A stretch of DNA of 64,000 nt, from contig DKQK01000069.1 in assembly GCA_002471665.1 (NCBI GenBank), positions 250,731-314,730 of the forward strand, written 5' to 3'. The DNA is from Gammaproteobacteria bacterium UBA7310 (lineage in GTDB: Bacteria; Pseudomonadota; Gammaproteobacteria; Pseudomonadales; Ketobacteraceae). Positions 23,421 to 31,898 of the stretch are shown here, in pieces (the stretch's first letter is position 1; each line of letters opens with the position of its first letter). The position numbers were made by a program, and so were the translations under genes. Below the pieces are notes generated by a model. That model saw only the letters and a program-made list of their open reading frames with translations, ran no database searches and was not told the DNA's origin.

Positions 23421-24970
23421 TGCCTGACGCGATCCTGGCCATCGACAACGGTACCCAAAGCGTGCGCGCGCTGCTGTTCGACCTGAACGGGCAGTTACTG
23501 GCAAAAAGCCAGGTGGAACTCGAACCCTACTACTCCACCCAGCCCGGCTGGGCCGAACAGGATCCTGATTATTTTTGGCGACAACTGTGTTCGGCCTGCC
23601 GCTCACTGTGGCAGATGGACACAGTTGACCCCGCTACCCTGCGCGCCGTTGCACTCACCACCCAGCGCTCGACCGTCATCAATGTGGATATCAACGGCAA
23701 CCCTTTGCGCCCTGCCATGGTGTGGCTGGATCAGCGTCAGTTGGATAACATTGACCCCTTGAAAGGACCCTGGCGCTACCTGATCAAAGCCGCCGGTGGG
23801 GAGGACACCCTAAACTATTACCGGGCACAGGCGGAATGCAACTGGATAGCCCACCATCAACCCAACATATGGAAAGCCACCCATAAATACCTGCTGTTAT
23901 CGGGATACCTGACCTATCTGCTTTGCGGCAATTACGCAGACTCAACCGCGAGCCAGGTCGGCTACCTGCCGTTTGATTTCAAACACCACCGCTGGTGTGC
24001 CAAGCACGACTGGCGCTGGCAAGCGCTGGCCGTCAAGCGCTCACAGTTACCGCGGCTTTATGCACCCGGTACCGTTATCGGGCAGATCACCGCCGAAGCA
24101 GCACGGGACACCGGCATCCCTCACGGGTTGCCCTTGATTTCCGCCGGCAGTGACAAGGCCTGCGAAGTGATAGGGTGCGGCGCGTTGACCCCGGACACAG
24201 GCAGCATCAGTTACGGCACCACCGCAACCTTCAACGTCACCAGCCCCAAATACCGGGAGGCCATTCCCATGCTGCCCGCGTACCCCGCCGCAATGCCAAA
24301 CCACTACAGTTGCGAGGTCATCGTACAGCGGGGCTATTGGATGGTGAATTGGTTCAAACGGGAATTTGCGCAAAGAGAGGCTGAAAAGGCCAAAGAACTT
24401 AATATAGCGGTGGAATCGCTGTTCGAGCGGTGGCTGGAAGAAGTACCGGCCGGGTCCATGGGTTTAACACTGCAACCCTATTGGTCCCCCGGCTTGCGTA
24501 TACCGGGCCCGGAGGCAAAGGGAGCCATTATCGGCTTTGGCGATGTGCACACCAAAGCCCACCTCTATCGAGCCATTATTGAAGGCATTGCCTATGCATT
24601 AAGAGAAGGAAAAGAACGCATTGAAAACCGCACCGGCCAACCCATTAACAAGCTTATGGTGTCAGGGGGAGGCGCGCAAAGCAATGGCATCATGCAGATC
24701 ACTGCGGATATCTTCGGCATGGATGCGCACCGCCCACACACCTTCGAAACCTCAGGCCTGGGGGCGGCTATCAATGGGGCGGTGGGTTGCGGCCTCTACG
24801 CCGATCACCAGCAGGCTATTGCCCATATGACCCATCCAGGCGAGCGATTCAGCCCCGTCGATGACCACAAAAATCTTTATGACCAACTGTTCAAAGAGGT
24901 CTATTCGCCCCTCTATGAACAACTTAAACCGCTTTATGGCGCGATCCGCCGCATCGTAGGTTACCCGTAG
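23420..24970 (+). CDS. FGGY-family carbohydrate/glycerol kinase
   Basis: A 516-residue actin-fold sugar kinase starting at the ATG that overlaps the upstream stop (TGATG). A longer in-frame extension to 23321 is rejected. The phosphate-1 motif is ILAIDNGTQSVRALLFD and the catalytic Asp is in MVWLDQRQ. Further elements are SAGSDKACEVIGCGAL, ISYGTTATFNVTSP and the adenosine-site VSGGGAQSNGIMQITADIFG. FGGY substrates range over glycerol, xylulose and others. In this operon a kinase making glycerol-3-phosphate (or phosphorylating DHA) for the adjacent GlpD-like enzyme is the simplest reading. Its 3' end overlaps the convergent HD-GYP gene by 10 bases. Confidence 0.86.
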   Translation: MPDAILAIDNGTQSVRALLFDLNGQLLAKSQVELEPYYSTQPGWAEQDPDYFWRQLCSACRSLWQMDTVDPATLRAVALTTQRSTVINVDINGNPLRPAMVWLDQRQLDNIDPLKGPWRYLIKAAGGEDTLNYYRAQAECNWIAHHQPNIWKATHKYLLLSGYLTYLLCGNYADSTASQVGYLPFDFKHHRWCAKHDWRWQALAVKRSQLPRLYAPGTVIGQITAEAARDTGIPHGLPLISAGSDKACEVIGCGALTPDTGSISYGTTATFNVTSPKYREAIPMLPAYPAAMPNHYSCEVIVQRGYWMVNWFKREFAQREAEKAKELNIAVESLFERWLEEVPAGSMGLTLQPYWSPGLRIPGPEAKGAIIGFGDVHTKAHLYRAIIEGIAYALREGKERIENRTGQPINKLMVSGGGAQSNGIMQITADIFGMDAHRPHTFETSGLGAAINGAVGCGLYADHQQAIAHMTHPGERFSPVDDHKNLYDQLFKEVYSPLYEQLKPLYGAIRRIVGYP

Positions 24971-26100
24971 GGGTTTTCCTTGAACACGCGCTGGATTTCT
25001 TCGATTTGAGCTTTGTCATTGATTAATGCCGCGACACATTCGGCGTCCAGCTTCTCACCGGCCATCTCCTTTAACTTCGCAAACGCCTCACTGTTGCTCC
25101 AGGCTTCCTTGTAAGGTCTGCGACTGGTTAATGCATCAAACACATCGGCCACCGCAACGATTCTTGCCTCCAGGGGTATGGCATTGCCCACCAATCGGTC
25201 CGGGTAGCCGGTACCGTCCCAGGCCTCATGGTGATGCAGCGCTATGTTACGCAGCATATCCACATGGGTAACACCATTTAAACCATAGTTCTTCAGCAAC
25301 TTGTCGATGAGAGAACGGCCCTGCTCCGAGTGCGTTCGCATGATTTCCCGCTCCTCTGCATCCAGCGGCCCATCCTTGAGTAATATGCTGTCGGGGATAG
25401 CGAGTTTGCCCAGATCGTGCAGCGGTGAAAAAAGTAAAATATGCTCTACGTACTGATCATCCAGCCCCTTGAGCTCTGCAATGTTCTTGGCAATCAATTG
25501 GGAGTAACGGGACATTCGCTCAAGATGTCCACCGGTTTCCGGATCACGTGAATGAGTCAAATCCAAGGCGGACTTGATGGTGGCCAGCAACACCCTGACG
25601 TTGGTTCGCTCGTTGAATATCAGGAGCGTGATCATGTGGGCAATCACATCCAGCTCCGTTAAAACCCGCTCACTGAACACCTCAGGCGCATCACCGTTGA
25701 AAAAGACAAACCCGAGAAAGTGCCCCTCCCACACCATGGGCAGGGTATAACTGGATCGCAAACCGGCATCATAAATTGCCTTGGTGTGTTGATGCTCGTC
25801 ACCGTGGCGATTGAAAACACTTAAATCATTCACCACCCGCGGCTCACCGCTGGCCGCTATCTCCTGCAACGAAAGGCAATCCGCCAGTTTGGCCTGATAG
25901 TGGGTGAGCGGACTGTCTTCCAGACTGCTGTAGACAAATGTTCTCAGGTAGTCGGTATCCGGATCATACAGGGCCACTGCAATGCGGGTGATGTGCGGCA
26001 TATGATCTTTCATAACACCATGCATGAAACGCAATTTGTCAGCGACGGTCTCTGCCTCTGCCAGACCCTGCCACGGATCTGCGTGTTTCTCCCCTGACAT
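24961..26100 (-). CDS. GAF-HD-GYP domain protein (putative c-di-GMP phosphodiesterase)
   Basis: A 379-residue cytoplasmic protein. An N-terminal GAF-like sensor spans roughly residues 20-170 (ITRIAVALYDPDTDYLRTF, SSYTLPMVWEGHFLGFVFFN), and a C-terminal HD-GYP domain follows at about 180-370. The metal/catalytic residues are intact: LHDLGKLAIPDSIL, IMRTHSEQGRSLID, LHHHEAWDGTGYPD and VAVADVFDALTSRRPYKEA. HD-GYP domains hydrolyse cyclic di-GMP. The frame extends to 26124, but the ATG at 26100 has GAGGG six bases upstream. It appears monocistronic. Confidence 0.92.
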   Translation of the reverse strand: MSGEKHADPWQGLAEAETVADKLRFMHGVMKDHMPHITRIAVALYDPDTDYLRTFVYSSLEDSPLTHYQAKLADCLSLQEIAASGEPRVVNDLSVFNRHGDEHQHTKAIYDAGLRSSYTLPMVWEGHFLGFVFFNGDAPEVFSERVLTELDVIAHMITLLIFNERTNVRVLLATIKSALDLTHSRDPETGGHLERMSRYSQLIAKNIAELKGLDDQYVEHILLFSPLHDLGKLAIPDSILLKDGPLDAEEREIMRTHSEQGRSLIDKLLKNYGLNGVTHVDMLRNIALHHHEAWDGTGYPDRLVGNAIPLEARIVAVADVFDALTSRRPYKEAWSNSEAFAKLKEMAGEKLDAECVAALINDKAQIEEIQRVFKENPYG

Positions 26101-26222
26101 AACGGCCCTCACACTGAAACACAATCAGTATTAATCCTTTACGTAAACCGCATGCATTGCAAGCACAAAACCACCCGGTTTACTTGACCCATGACAGAGA
26201 TTATTGAATTACATACCCTTTT

Positions 26223-27206
26223 TTAATCCGTAATACGTTGTCGATTATGGGGCTCATCCAGATTCTGCAGCGGACCCAACGGCACGATGCCAGACGGATT
26301 GATGGTGCCATGACTGGCGTAATAATGGGTTTTGATATGATCGAAGTGTGTGGTTTCTGCTACACCCGGCCATTGATAAAGCTCGCGCATATAATTGTCC
26401 AGATTGGGATAATCCCTGATGCGGCGAAGGTTGCACTTGAAATGTCCGTGATAGACAGCATCGAATCGAATCAACGTGGTAAACAAGCGCCAATCGGCTT
26501 CGGTTAAACGACTGCCCACCAGATAGCGTTGGCTTTCCAACAACTGTTCCAGATAGTCCAGAGTTTCGAACAACGGCAGGAGCGCCTCTTCGTAGGCCTC
26601 CTGAGTCGTGGCAAACCCGGCCCGGTAAACACCGTTGTTCACCTGGTTATAAATTAAGTGATTGAGGCGATCCACCCCCTCTTGCTCCGCCGGGGGATAA
26701 AAGTCACCAACGCTTGCCCCGCAGCCATCGAACGCGCTATTAAACATGCGGATGATGTCCGCCGATTCGTTGCTGACAACGGTTTCAGTAACCTTATCCC
26801 ACAATACCGGCACCGTAACCCGCCCGCTGTATTGGGGATCGGCTTTTAGATAGACCTGGTACAGGTAGTCCAGGCCGTAAAGCGTATCACCAGTCACCTC
26901 TTCACCCGCTGCGAAAGTCCAACCGTGCTCCAGCATCAACGGATTGACGACGGCCACACTCACCAGTGACTCAAGGCCTTTCAGCTTGCGGAATATCAAG
27001 GTCCGGTGCGCCCAGGGACAGGCCAGGGACACATACAGATGGTAACGCCCGGGCTCTGCCTTGAAACCGCCGGCTCCGGTCGGCCCGGCACGACCGTCTG
27101 CGGTTACCCAGTTACGAAACTGGGCGGCGGAGCGCTCAAAGCGCCCCTTAGTGGATTCCGTGTCATACCATTGGTCCAACCAGCGACCTTCCACCAACAA
27201 TCCCAT
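26223..27206 (-). CDS. yqjG: glutathionyl-hydroquinone reductase (Xi-class GST)
   Basis: A 327-residue Xi-class glutathione transferase, which reduces glutathionyl-(hydro)quinones. The catalytic Cys is in SLACPWAHRTLIF (Cys63). Other family elements are the N-terminal FERSAAQFRNWVT, VPVLWDKVTETVVSNESADIIRMFN, NHLIYNQVNNGVYRAGFATTQEAYE, LTEADWRLFTTLIRFDAVYHGHFKCN and a C-terminal HYYASHGTINPSGIVPLGP. The ribosome site AGGAGG stands seven bases before the ATG. It is 11 bases downstream of a DoxX gene on the same strand, and YqjG/DoxX pairing occurs in many proteobacteria, suggesting a shared redox-stress role. Confidence 0.95.
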   Translation of the reverse strand: MGLLVEGRWLDQWYDTESTKGRFERSAAQFRNWVTADGRAGPTGAGGFKAEPGRYHLYVSLACPWAHRTLIFRKLKGLESLVSVAVVNPLMLEHGWTFAAGEEVTGDTLYGLDYLYQVYLKADPQYSGRVTVPVLWDKVTETVVSNESADIIRMFNSAFDGCGASVGDFYPPAEQEGVDRLNHLIYNQVNNGVYRAGFATTQEAYEEALLPLFETLDYLEQLLESQRYLVGSRLTEADWRLFTTLIRFDAVYHGHFKCNLRRIRDYPNLDNYMRELYQWPGVAETTHFDHIKTHYYASHGTINPSGIVPLGPLQNLDEPHNRQRITD

Positions 27207-27217
27207 GATATGCCCTC

Positions 27218-27709
27218 CTATTGGGTTGACATTACATTCACATCAGCGGTATTCCGGGCCGATCCCAGGCCATGAATACTGATCCAGCGATCCAGCGAAA
27301 AGGCACCGCCACCACGAATCAGGAGCGCCACTGAGATCGCCAGTAACGACAACCCGAACTCGTAGCCGTTGTTACTCATGAACAACCCATTCTGGATATG
27401 CACTGAGACTATGGCCACCACCATGGTAATGGCCAACACCAGGGCCGCCGGCCGGGTGAGCAGGCCCACCAACAACGCCAACCCGCCGAAGAATTCCGCA
27501 CTGCCCGCCGCCAGCGCCATGAGGTAGCCCGGCTCCAGTCCAATGGACGCCATCCACTGCCCCGTACCGTCCAGCCCATAACCACCGAAAGCGCCAAACA
27601 ATTTCTGGGCGCCGTGGGCCATAAAAATAATGCCCGCAGGTATCCGCAATGCCAGCCCCGCCAGGCTGGAATCCGTGAAAACAATATTCCTAAGTAAAGA
27701 TGTGTTCAT
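27218..27709 (-). CDS. DoxX-family membrane protein
   Basis: A 163-residue, four-helix inner-membrane protein of the DoxX family. It has an N-terminal RIPAGIIFMAHGAQKLFGAFGGYG signature, then YLMALAAGSAEFFGGLALLVGLLT, AALVLAITMVVAIVSVH and FGLSLLAISVALLIRGGGAFSLDRW. The frame extends to 27751, but the ATG at 27709 follows GGAGG by five bases. It is the promoter-proximal gene of a two-gene unit with the glutathionyl-hydroquinone reductase. Function of the family is loosely tied to oxidative stress and quinone redox. Confidence 0.92.
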   Translation of the reverse strand: MNTSLLRNIVFTDSSLAGLALRIPAGIIFMAHGAQKLFGAFGGYGLDGTGQWMASIGLEPGYLMALAAGSAEFFGGLALLVGLLTRPAALVLAITMVVAIVSVHIQNGLFMSNNGYEFGLSLLAISVALLIRGGGAFSLDRWISIHGLGSARNTADVNVMSTQ

Positions 27710-27861
27710 GCTGACCTCCAAAACGACCCTGATTGATGAGTGTGGAGCCATTATAGGAAGCGATTATTTCGAAAGATAATTGATTAATTAGACTGTTTAT
27801 TTCGAATTTTTAGAACATTCTACTGAAGGGGAAGTGAATAAAGTAAACAGCTGGGCATAAA

Positions 27862-27885
27862 AAAAGCCTCTTAAGAGAGGCTTTT
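27862..27885 (-). terminator. rho-independent terminator of the DUF2788 gene
   Basis: AAAAGCCTCT (27862-27871) and AGAGGCTTTT (27876-27885) form a perfect 10-bp stem with a TAAG loop. On the minus strand it ends in a run of seven T, a canonical intrinsic terminator. Confidence 0.92.
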
Positions 27886-27908
27886 AGGAAACTGATTGGG
27901 TGTTTTCG

Positions 27909-28109
27909 TCATACCGAAATCACGATGGTCAACACTTCCTTGGCAATGAACCCGAATACACCCAGACCCAGGGTGAGGAAGATGGCAAAGGTGCCCAATT
28001 TGCCAGCCTTGGATTCAGCGGCAAGCTTGTACATGATGAAAAACATGTACGCAATCAGACCGGATACGCACACATAAAGGGAAACCGCTTCAAACTGCTC
28101 AACAGACAT
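27909..28109 (-). CDS. DUF2788 small membrane protein
   Basis: A 66-residue protein with two predicted membrane helices (AVSLYVCVSGLIAYMFFIMY and IFLTLGLGVFGFIAKEVL) joined by a basic loop KLAAESKAGKLG, matching the DUF2788 pattern (ESKAGK-GTF). The ATG at 28109 has GAGG seven bases upstream; the longer frame to 28142 is unlikely. The protein is monocistronic with a strong terminator. Its function is unknown. Confidence 0.85.
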   Translation of the reverse strand: MSVEQFEAVSLYVCVSGLIAYMFFIMYKLAAESKAGKLGTFAIFLTLGLGVFGFIAKEVLTIVISV

Positions 28110-28263
28110 CACGCCACCTCGACTTCGGGTACCTGAATACAACAGGCGTTAATCGCGAGGCGGAATATACCCACCACAATTCGAATTAACAAGCGCATCT
28201 TGATAAAAAACTGATCTATATCAACATTAAGCGAACACTTGTTTACAAAAACTCATCAAAACA

Positions 28264-29304
28264 TCAGAACAGAGCTAACTGATTGTTTTGGAATGGTAAA
28301 GAAAACTTATCACATGATAAGTGACGGCTTCCCGCGTATTGTATACCCGCCTTTCTACAGGCGTTCCGAAACAGGTTATTGAACAATTCTGCAAATGGCC
28401 CCTGACCTCTCATACGCTCGCCAAACTGGGCTGAATAGAGCCTGCCGCCACGACTCTGGCGGACGATGCTCAGCACCCGCTCCGCCCGTTGCGGATAGTG
28501 CTCAGCCAGCCACTCAGAAAACAATGGGGCCACCTCCAGGGGCAAGCGCAGAAAAATGTAATTGGCACTTTCCGCACCGGCCTGGGCAGAGCGGTTGACT
28601 ATGTCCTCAACCTCCCCATCGTTCAGCCAGGGAATGAGTGGCGCCATCAGCACCCCCACGGGTATGCCGGCCTGGGTCAGTGCCGACACCACCCTGAGCC
28701 GCGCGGCACCCGAGGCCGTTCTGGGCTCCAGCTGGCCTTTAAGCCGGTTATTCAAGGTGGTAACACTGATCATGACTTTCACCAAATCCAATTCGGCCGC
28801 CTGCTTGAGCACATCAATATCCCTCAATACCAACGCACTTTTGGTGATCAGCGTGAATGGATGGCGGAACCGCACCAGCACCGTCAGCAACTCCCGGGTG
28901 ATTTCCGTGTGGCGCTCCACCGGCTGATAGGGGTCGGTTGCCGTACCCAGGGTGATGGGGCTGGGCTTGTAGCCTTGCTTTTGCAATGCCTCCTGCAAAC
29001 GTTGCGCTGCATTTTCCTTAACAAATATTCGCGTCTCAAAATCCAGCCCCGGCGACAGATCCACATAGGCGTGATTAGGCCGGGCAAAACAGTAAATACA
29101 ACCATGCTCACAACCGCGATAGGGGTTTATTGACTGCTCAAACGGAACATCGGGGGATTGGTTACGACTAATGATGGATTTGGCGGTCTCACGGTAAAAC
29201 ACCGTTTGCGGTGCCGGCATGGCCTCATCAGTGTCGCTCTGGCTCTGGGTTGGATTATATCGCCCCGTTGGGTTGCTAACGGCGCCGCGCCCTTTGTACA
29301 TCAT
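28264..29304 (-). CDS. PA0069-family radical SAM protein
   Basis: A 346-residue radical SAM protein with the N-terminal KGRGAVSNPTGRY signature of the PA0069 family. The iron-sulfur cysteines form C-x3-C-x2-C in RGCEHGCIYCFAR (Cys65, 69, 72). The later LGTATDPYQPVE and the LITKSALVLRDIDVL, VMISVTT, GVLMAPLIPWLND barrel strands are also typical. These proteins resemble spore photoproduct lyase but their reaction is undefined. Two adjacent ATGs (29304, 29301) are possible starts. It is transcribed divergently from the AMP phosphorylase gene. Confidence 0.92.
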   Translation of the reverse strand: MMYKGRGAVSNPTGRYNPTQSQSDTDEAMPAPQTVFYRETAKSIISRNQSPDVPFEQSINPYRGCEHGCIYCFARPNHAYVDLSPGLDFETRIFVKENAAQRLQEALQKQGYKPSPITLGTATDPYQPVERHTEITRELLTVLVRFRHPFTLITKSALVLRDIDVLKQAAELDLVKVMISVTTLNNRLKGQLEPRTASGAARLRVVSALTQAGIPVGVLMAPLIPWLNDGEVEDIVNRSAQAGAESANYIFLRLPLEVAPLFSEWLAEHYPQRAERVLSIVRQSRGGRLYSAQFGERMRGQGPFAELFNNLFRNACRKAGIQYAGSRHLSCDKFSLPFQNNQLALF

Positions 29305-29469
29305 GCCTTGGGTCCTTTGAATATCATGATAATCACCTGCATTTCACGACAACTGTATATTCATACAGCTGCCGTGAAATATCAAGAAAATGCGCCGGAT
29401 ATTGATGTAAGTACTGGGTTGGATGTCCAAGCCGCTCTATCATTAGCGGATAACAATCAAGGAGCTAAT

Positions 29470-31005
29470 ATGGCCTCCAGCGCTCAACCAGTACTCCGAC
29501 TCAAGCGGGTTGCTATTGATACCTATCACGAGAACGTGGCTTACCTGCACCGGGATTGCCCGGTCTATAAGGCCGAAGGCTTTCAAGCACTGAGCAAAGT
29601 CGAGGTCCGCGAGGACGGTAAAAAAATACTGGCGGTTCTCAATGTGGTGGACGATGACTGCATTGTAATGCCGGGACAACTGGGCCTGTCAGAACAGGCC
29701 TTCGATCATTTGGGGGTGGCGGAATCCAGCAACGTACGGGTCAACCATGCAGAGCCGCCACTGTCCATGGAGTTTGTACGTGAGAAACTGTCCGGAGAAC
29801 GAATCACCCAGGATAAGTTTCATCACATCATTCAGGATATTGCCCAGAACCGTTACTCCAAACCCGAGATCGCGGCTTTTCTCGTGGCGGTTTCTGAAGC
29901 GGGGCTGGACCGGGATGAAGTGCTTTACCTGACCCGGGCCATGGTGGAGTCCGGACAAAAACTGGATTGGGAAGAAAAGCGCGTTGTCGACAAACACTGC
30001 ATTGGCGGCATCCCGGGTAACCGCACCTCCATGGTGGTGGTGCCCATCGTGGCAGCCTTTGGTCTGTTGTGTCCGAAAACCTCAAGCCGCGCCATCACCT
30101 CCCCGGCCGGCACCGCCGATACCATGGAAGTATTGGCGCAGGTTGATCTGCCCATGGAGCAGTTGCATAAAATTGTACGCGAGCAGCGTGGTTGCCTGGC
30201 GTGGGGGGGAACCGCAAAACTGGCACCGGCGGATGACGTGCTGATCTCGGTTGAGCGCCCGTTGGCGATCGACTCCCAGGCGCAGATGGTGGCCTCTATT
30301 CTATCGAAGAAAAGGGCCTGCGGCTCCAGCCATCTTCTGATCGACATACCGGAGGGCCCCACCGCCAAAGTCCGCTCCATGAAAGAAGCGATGCAACTGC
30401 GTAAATTATTTGAATACGTGGGCGATCGCATTGGCTTGGTGACCCAGGTCATCATCACCGACGGCCGACAACCCATTGGCCGGGGTATTGGCCCGGTGCT
30501 GGAGGCAAGGGATGTCATGCGGGTGCTGCGTAATGATCCGGAAGCACCCCATGACCTGCGGGAAAAGTCCTTGCAGCTGGCCGGCAGATTACTTGAATTC
30601 GATAATGATATTCGCGGTGGCGAAGGCTACGAAATCGCTCGGGATATACTGGATTCCGGCCGCGCCCTGTTCAAGATGGAACAGATTATCGAAGCCCAGG
30701 GTAAACAGAACCTGCGTTACGAATTGGGCACACTGACCCAGGATGTGGTGGCACCGGCCGACGGCACCGTCCTGGGCATCAACAACCTGACCATGGCCCG
30801 TATCGCGCGCCTGGCAGGGGCACCCATTGATAAAGGTGCAGGGGTGTATTTGTATAAACGAACCGGCGACAGGGTTCACCAAGGTGAACCACTGTATCGC
30901 ATCTATTCCCAGTTTCCTGCAGACTTTCAGTTTGCCTGCCGCCTTGCAGAAAAAGACAACGGCTATCAGGTGGGAACCGCAGAGGAGCAAACAATCCCAT
31001 GGTAA
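29470..31005 (+). CDS. AMP phosphorylase-like (thymidine phosphorylase family)
   Basis: A 511-residue nucleoside-phosphorylase-II-fold enzyme. It has the extra N-terminal domain of archaeal AMP phosphorylases (about residues 1-85), then the helical domain (RYSKPEIAAFLVAVSEAGLDRDE) and the phosphate/substrate motifs KHCIGGIPGNRTSM, KTSSRAITSPAGTADTMEVLA, LAWGGTAKLAPADDVLI, SKKRACGSSHLLIDIP and a C-terminal biotinyl-like KGAGVYLYKRTGDRVHQGEPL. Archaeal homologues phosphorolyse NMPs to ribose-1,5-bisphosphate plus base. The frame runs back to 29158, but ATG 29470 has AGGAG five bases upstream. It overlaps the PRPP-synthetase-like gene by seven bases. No RubisCO or ribose-1,5-bisphosphate isomerase is in the window. 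Confidence 0.9.
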   Translation: MASSAQPVLRLKRVAIDTYHENVAYLHRDCPVYKAEGFQALSKVEVREDGKKILAVLNVVDDDCIVMPGQLGLSEQAFDHLGVAESSNVRVNHAEPPLSMEFVREKLSGERITQDKFHHIIQDIAQNRYSKPEIAAFLVAVSEAGLDRDEVLYLTRAMVESGQKLDWEEKRVVDKHCIGGIPGNRTSMVVVPIVAAFGLLCPKTSSRAITSPAGTADTMEVLAQVDLPMEQLHKIVREQRGCLAWGGTAKLAPADDVLISVERPLAIDSQAQMVASILSKKRACGSSHLLIDIPEGPTAKVRSMKEAMQLRKLFEYVGDRIGLVTQVIITDGRQPIGRGIGPVLEARDVMRVLRNDPEAPHDLREKSLQLAGRLLEFDNDIRGGEGYEIARDILDSGRALFKMEQIIEAQGKQNLRYELGTLTQDVVAPADGTVLGINNLTMARIARLAGAPIDKGAGVYLYKRTGDRVHQGEPLYRIYSQFPADFQFACRLAEKDNGYQVGTAEEQTIPW

Positions 31006-31898
31006 CGGACACAAACACGATGGTGGTGCTGGGCTTTGAAAGCAGCTGGCAACAGGCAACACGGCTGGCGCAGTGCCTGTCGGTGCCCTGCTCGCTGATA
31101 CAATGCCACCGCTTTCCCGATGGCGAAAGCCGAATAAAAGTACCCACCGGCCTCCCCCCTACGGTGCTGTTTGTGTTGAGCCTTGACAACCCCAATGCCA
31201 AACTGATCGAGCTGCTACTGGCCGTTGCCGCCAGCCGGCGTCATGGCTGTCAGCGGGCTATTTTGGTGGCACCGTATTTATGTTACATGCGGCAGGACAT
31301 TGAATTCGAACCGGGGCAAGCCGTCAGCCAACTGATTATCGGCGACCTGCTTTCCAGCCGGCTGGATGGCATCATCACGGTGGACCCTCACCTGCACCGC
31401 ATTAACCACCTGTCCGAATCCTTCACCCACTGCGAGGCCATCAGTCTGTCTGCCGCCGGTGAAATTGGCCGGTATCTCAAGCCCGGAGCGGACAACCGGA
31501 TGCTGGTGGGCCCCGACGAAGAATCAGAACAATGGGTAAAAACCGCCTCCGACACCAGCGGCCTGCCCTATTGCATCGCCCGCAAAGTCCGCCACGGTGA
31601 CCGGGATGTGGAAGTGGCGTTGCCCGATGAAAACCTGAGTGGAAAGCACGCCATTCTACTGGACGACGTCATCAGCTCCGGCCACACCATCAAGCAGGCG
31701 GCACAGGCATTGATGCGGGCAGGCTGTGTGCAAGTGGATGCTGTTTGTACCCACGGTCTGTTTGCCCCCGGTGCGCCGGAGGCATTAACAGAGGCGGGCA
31801 TCACCCAGGTGGTCAGTTGCAACAGCATTCCCCACCCCAGCAATCAAATCGATTTGTCACCACTGATCAAAGATGCCGTGATCAGGCTGGCCTATTGA
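30999..31898 (+). CDS. divergent ribose-phosphate pyrophosphokinase-like protein
   Basis: A 299-residue two-domain phosphoribosyltransferase-fold protein of the PRPP-synthetase family. Visible are the ATP-site loop RFPDGES (38-44), VAPYLCYMRQD, the VDPHLHR metal-binding segment (128-134), a flexible loop KVRHGDRDVEV and the PRPP-binding LLDDVISSGHT (220-230). The loop and the ISSGHT ending differ from the housekeeping Prs (DDxIDTGGT) and resemble archaeal class III enzymes. It could make PRPP from ribose-5-phosphate, or use the ribose-1,5-bisphosphate made by the overlapping upstream gene; the latter is inference. The 3' end overlaps the convergent lipoprotein gene by seven bases. Confidence 0.85.
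   Translation: MVTDTNTMVVLGFESSWQQATRLAQCLSVPCSLIQCHRFPDGESRIKVPTGLPPTVLFVLSLDNPNAKLIELLLAVAASRRHGCQRAILVAPYLCYMRQDIEFEPGQAVSQLIIGDLLSSRLDGIITVDPHLHRINHLSESFTHCEAISLSAAGEIGRYLKPGADNRMLVGPDEESEQWVKTASDTSGLPYCIARKVRHGDRDVEVALPDENLSGKHAILLDDVISSGHTIKQAAQALMRAGCVQVDAVCTHGLFAPGAPEALTEAGITQVVSCNSIPHPSNQIDLSPLIKDAVIRLAY

Noticed and set aside
29445..29457. AGCGGATAACAAT, identical to the core of the E. coli lac operator, just before the AMP phosphorylase start
   Set aside because: Only half of the operator dyad is present and no LacI-family gene or lac-type genes are in the window; a chance match is likely.
29158..29469. 104-codon N-terminal extension of the AMP phosphorylase
   Set aside because: It runs antisense through the start of the radical SAM gene and lacks family similarity; ATG 29470 has a strong AGGAG site.
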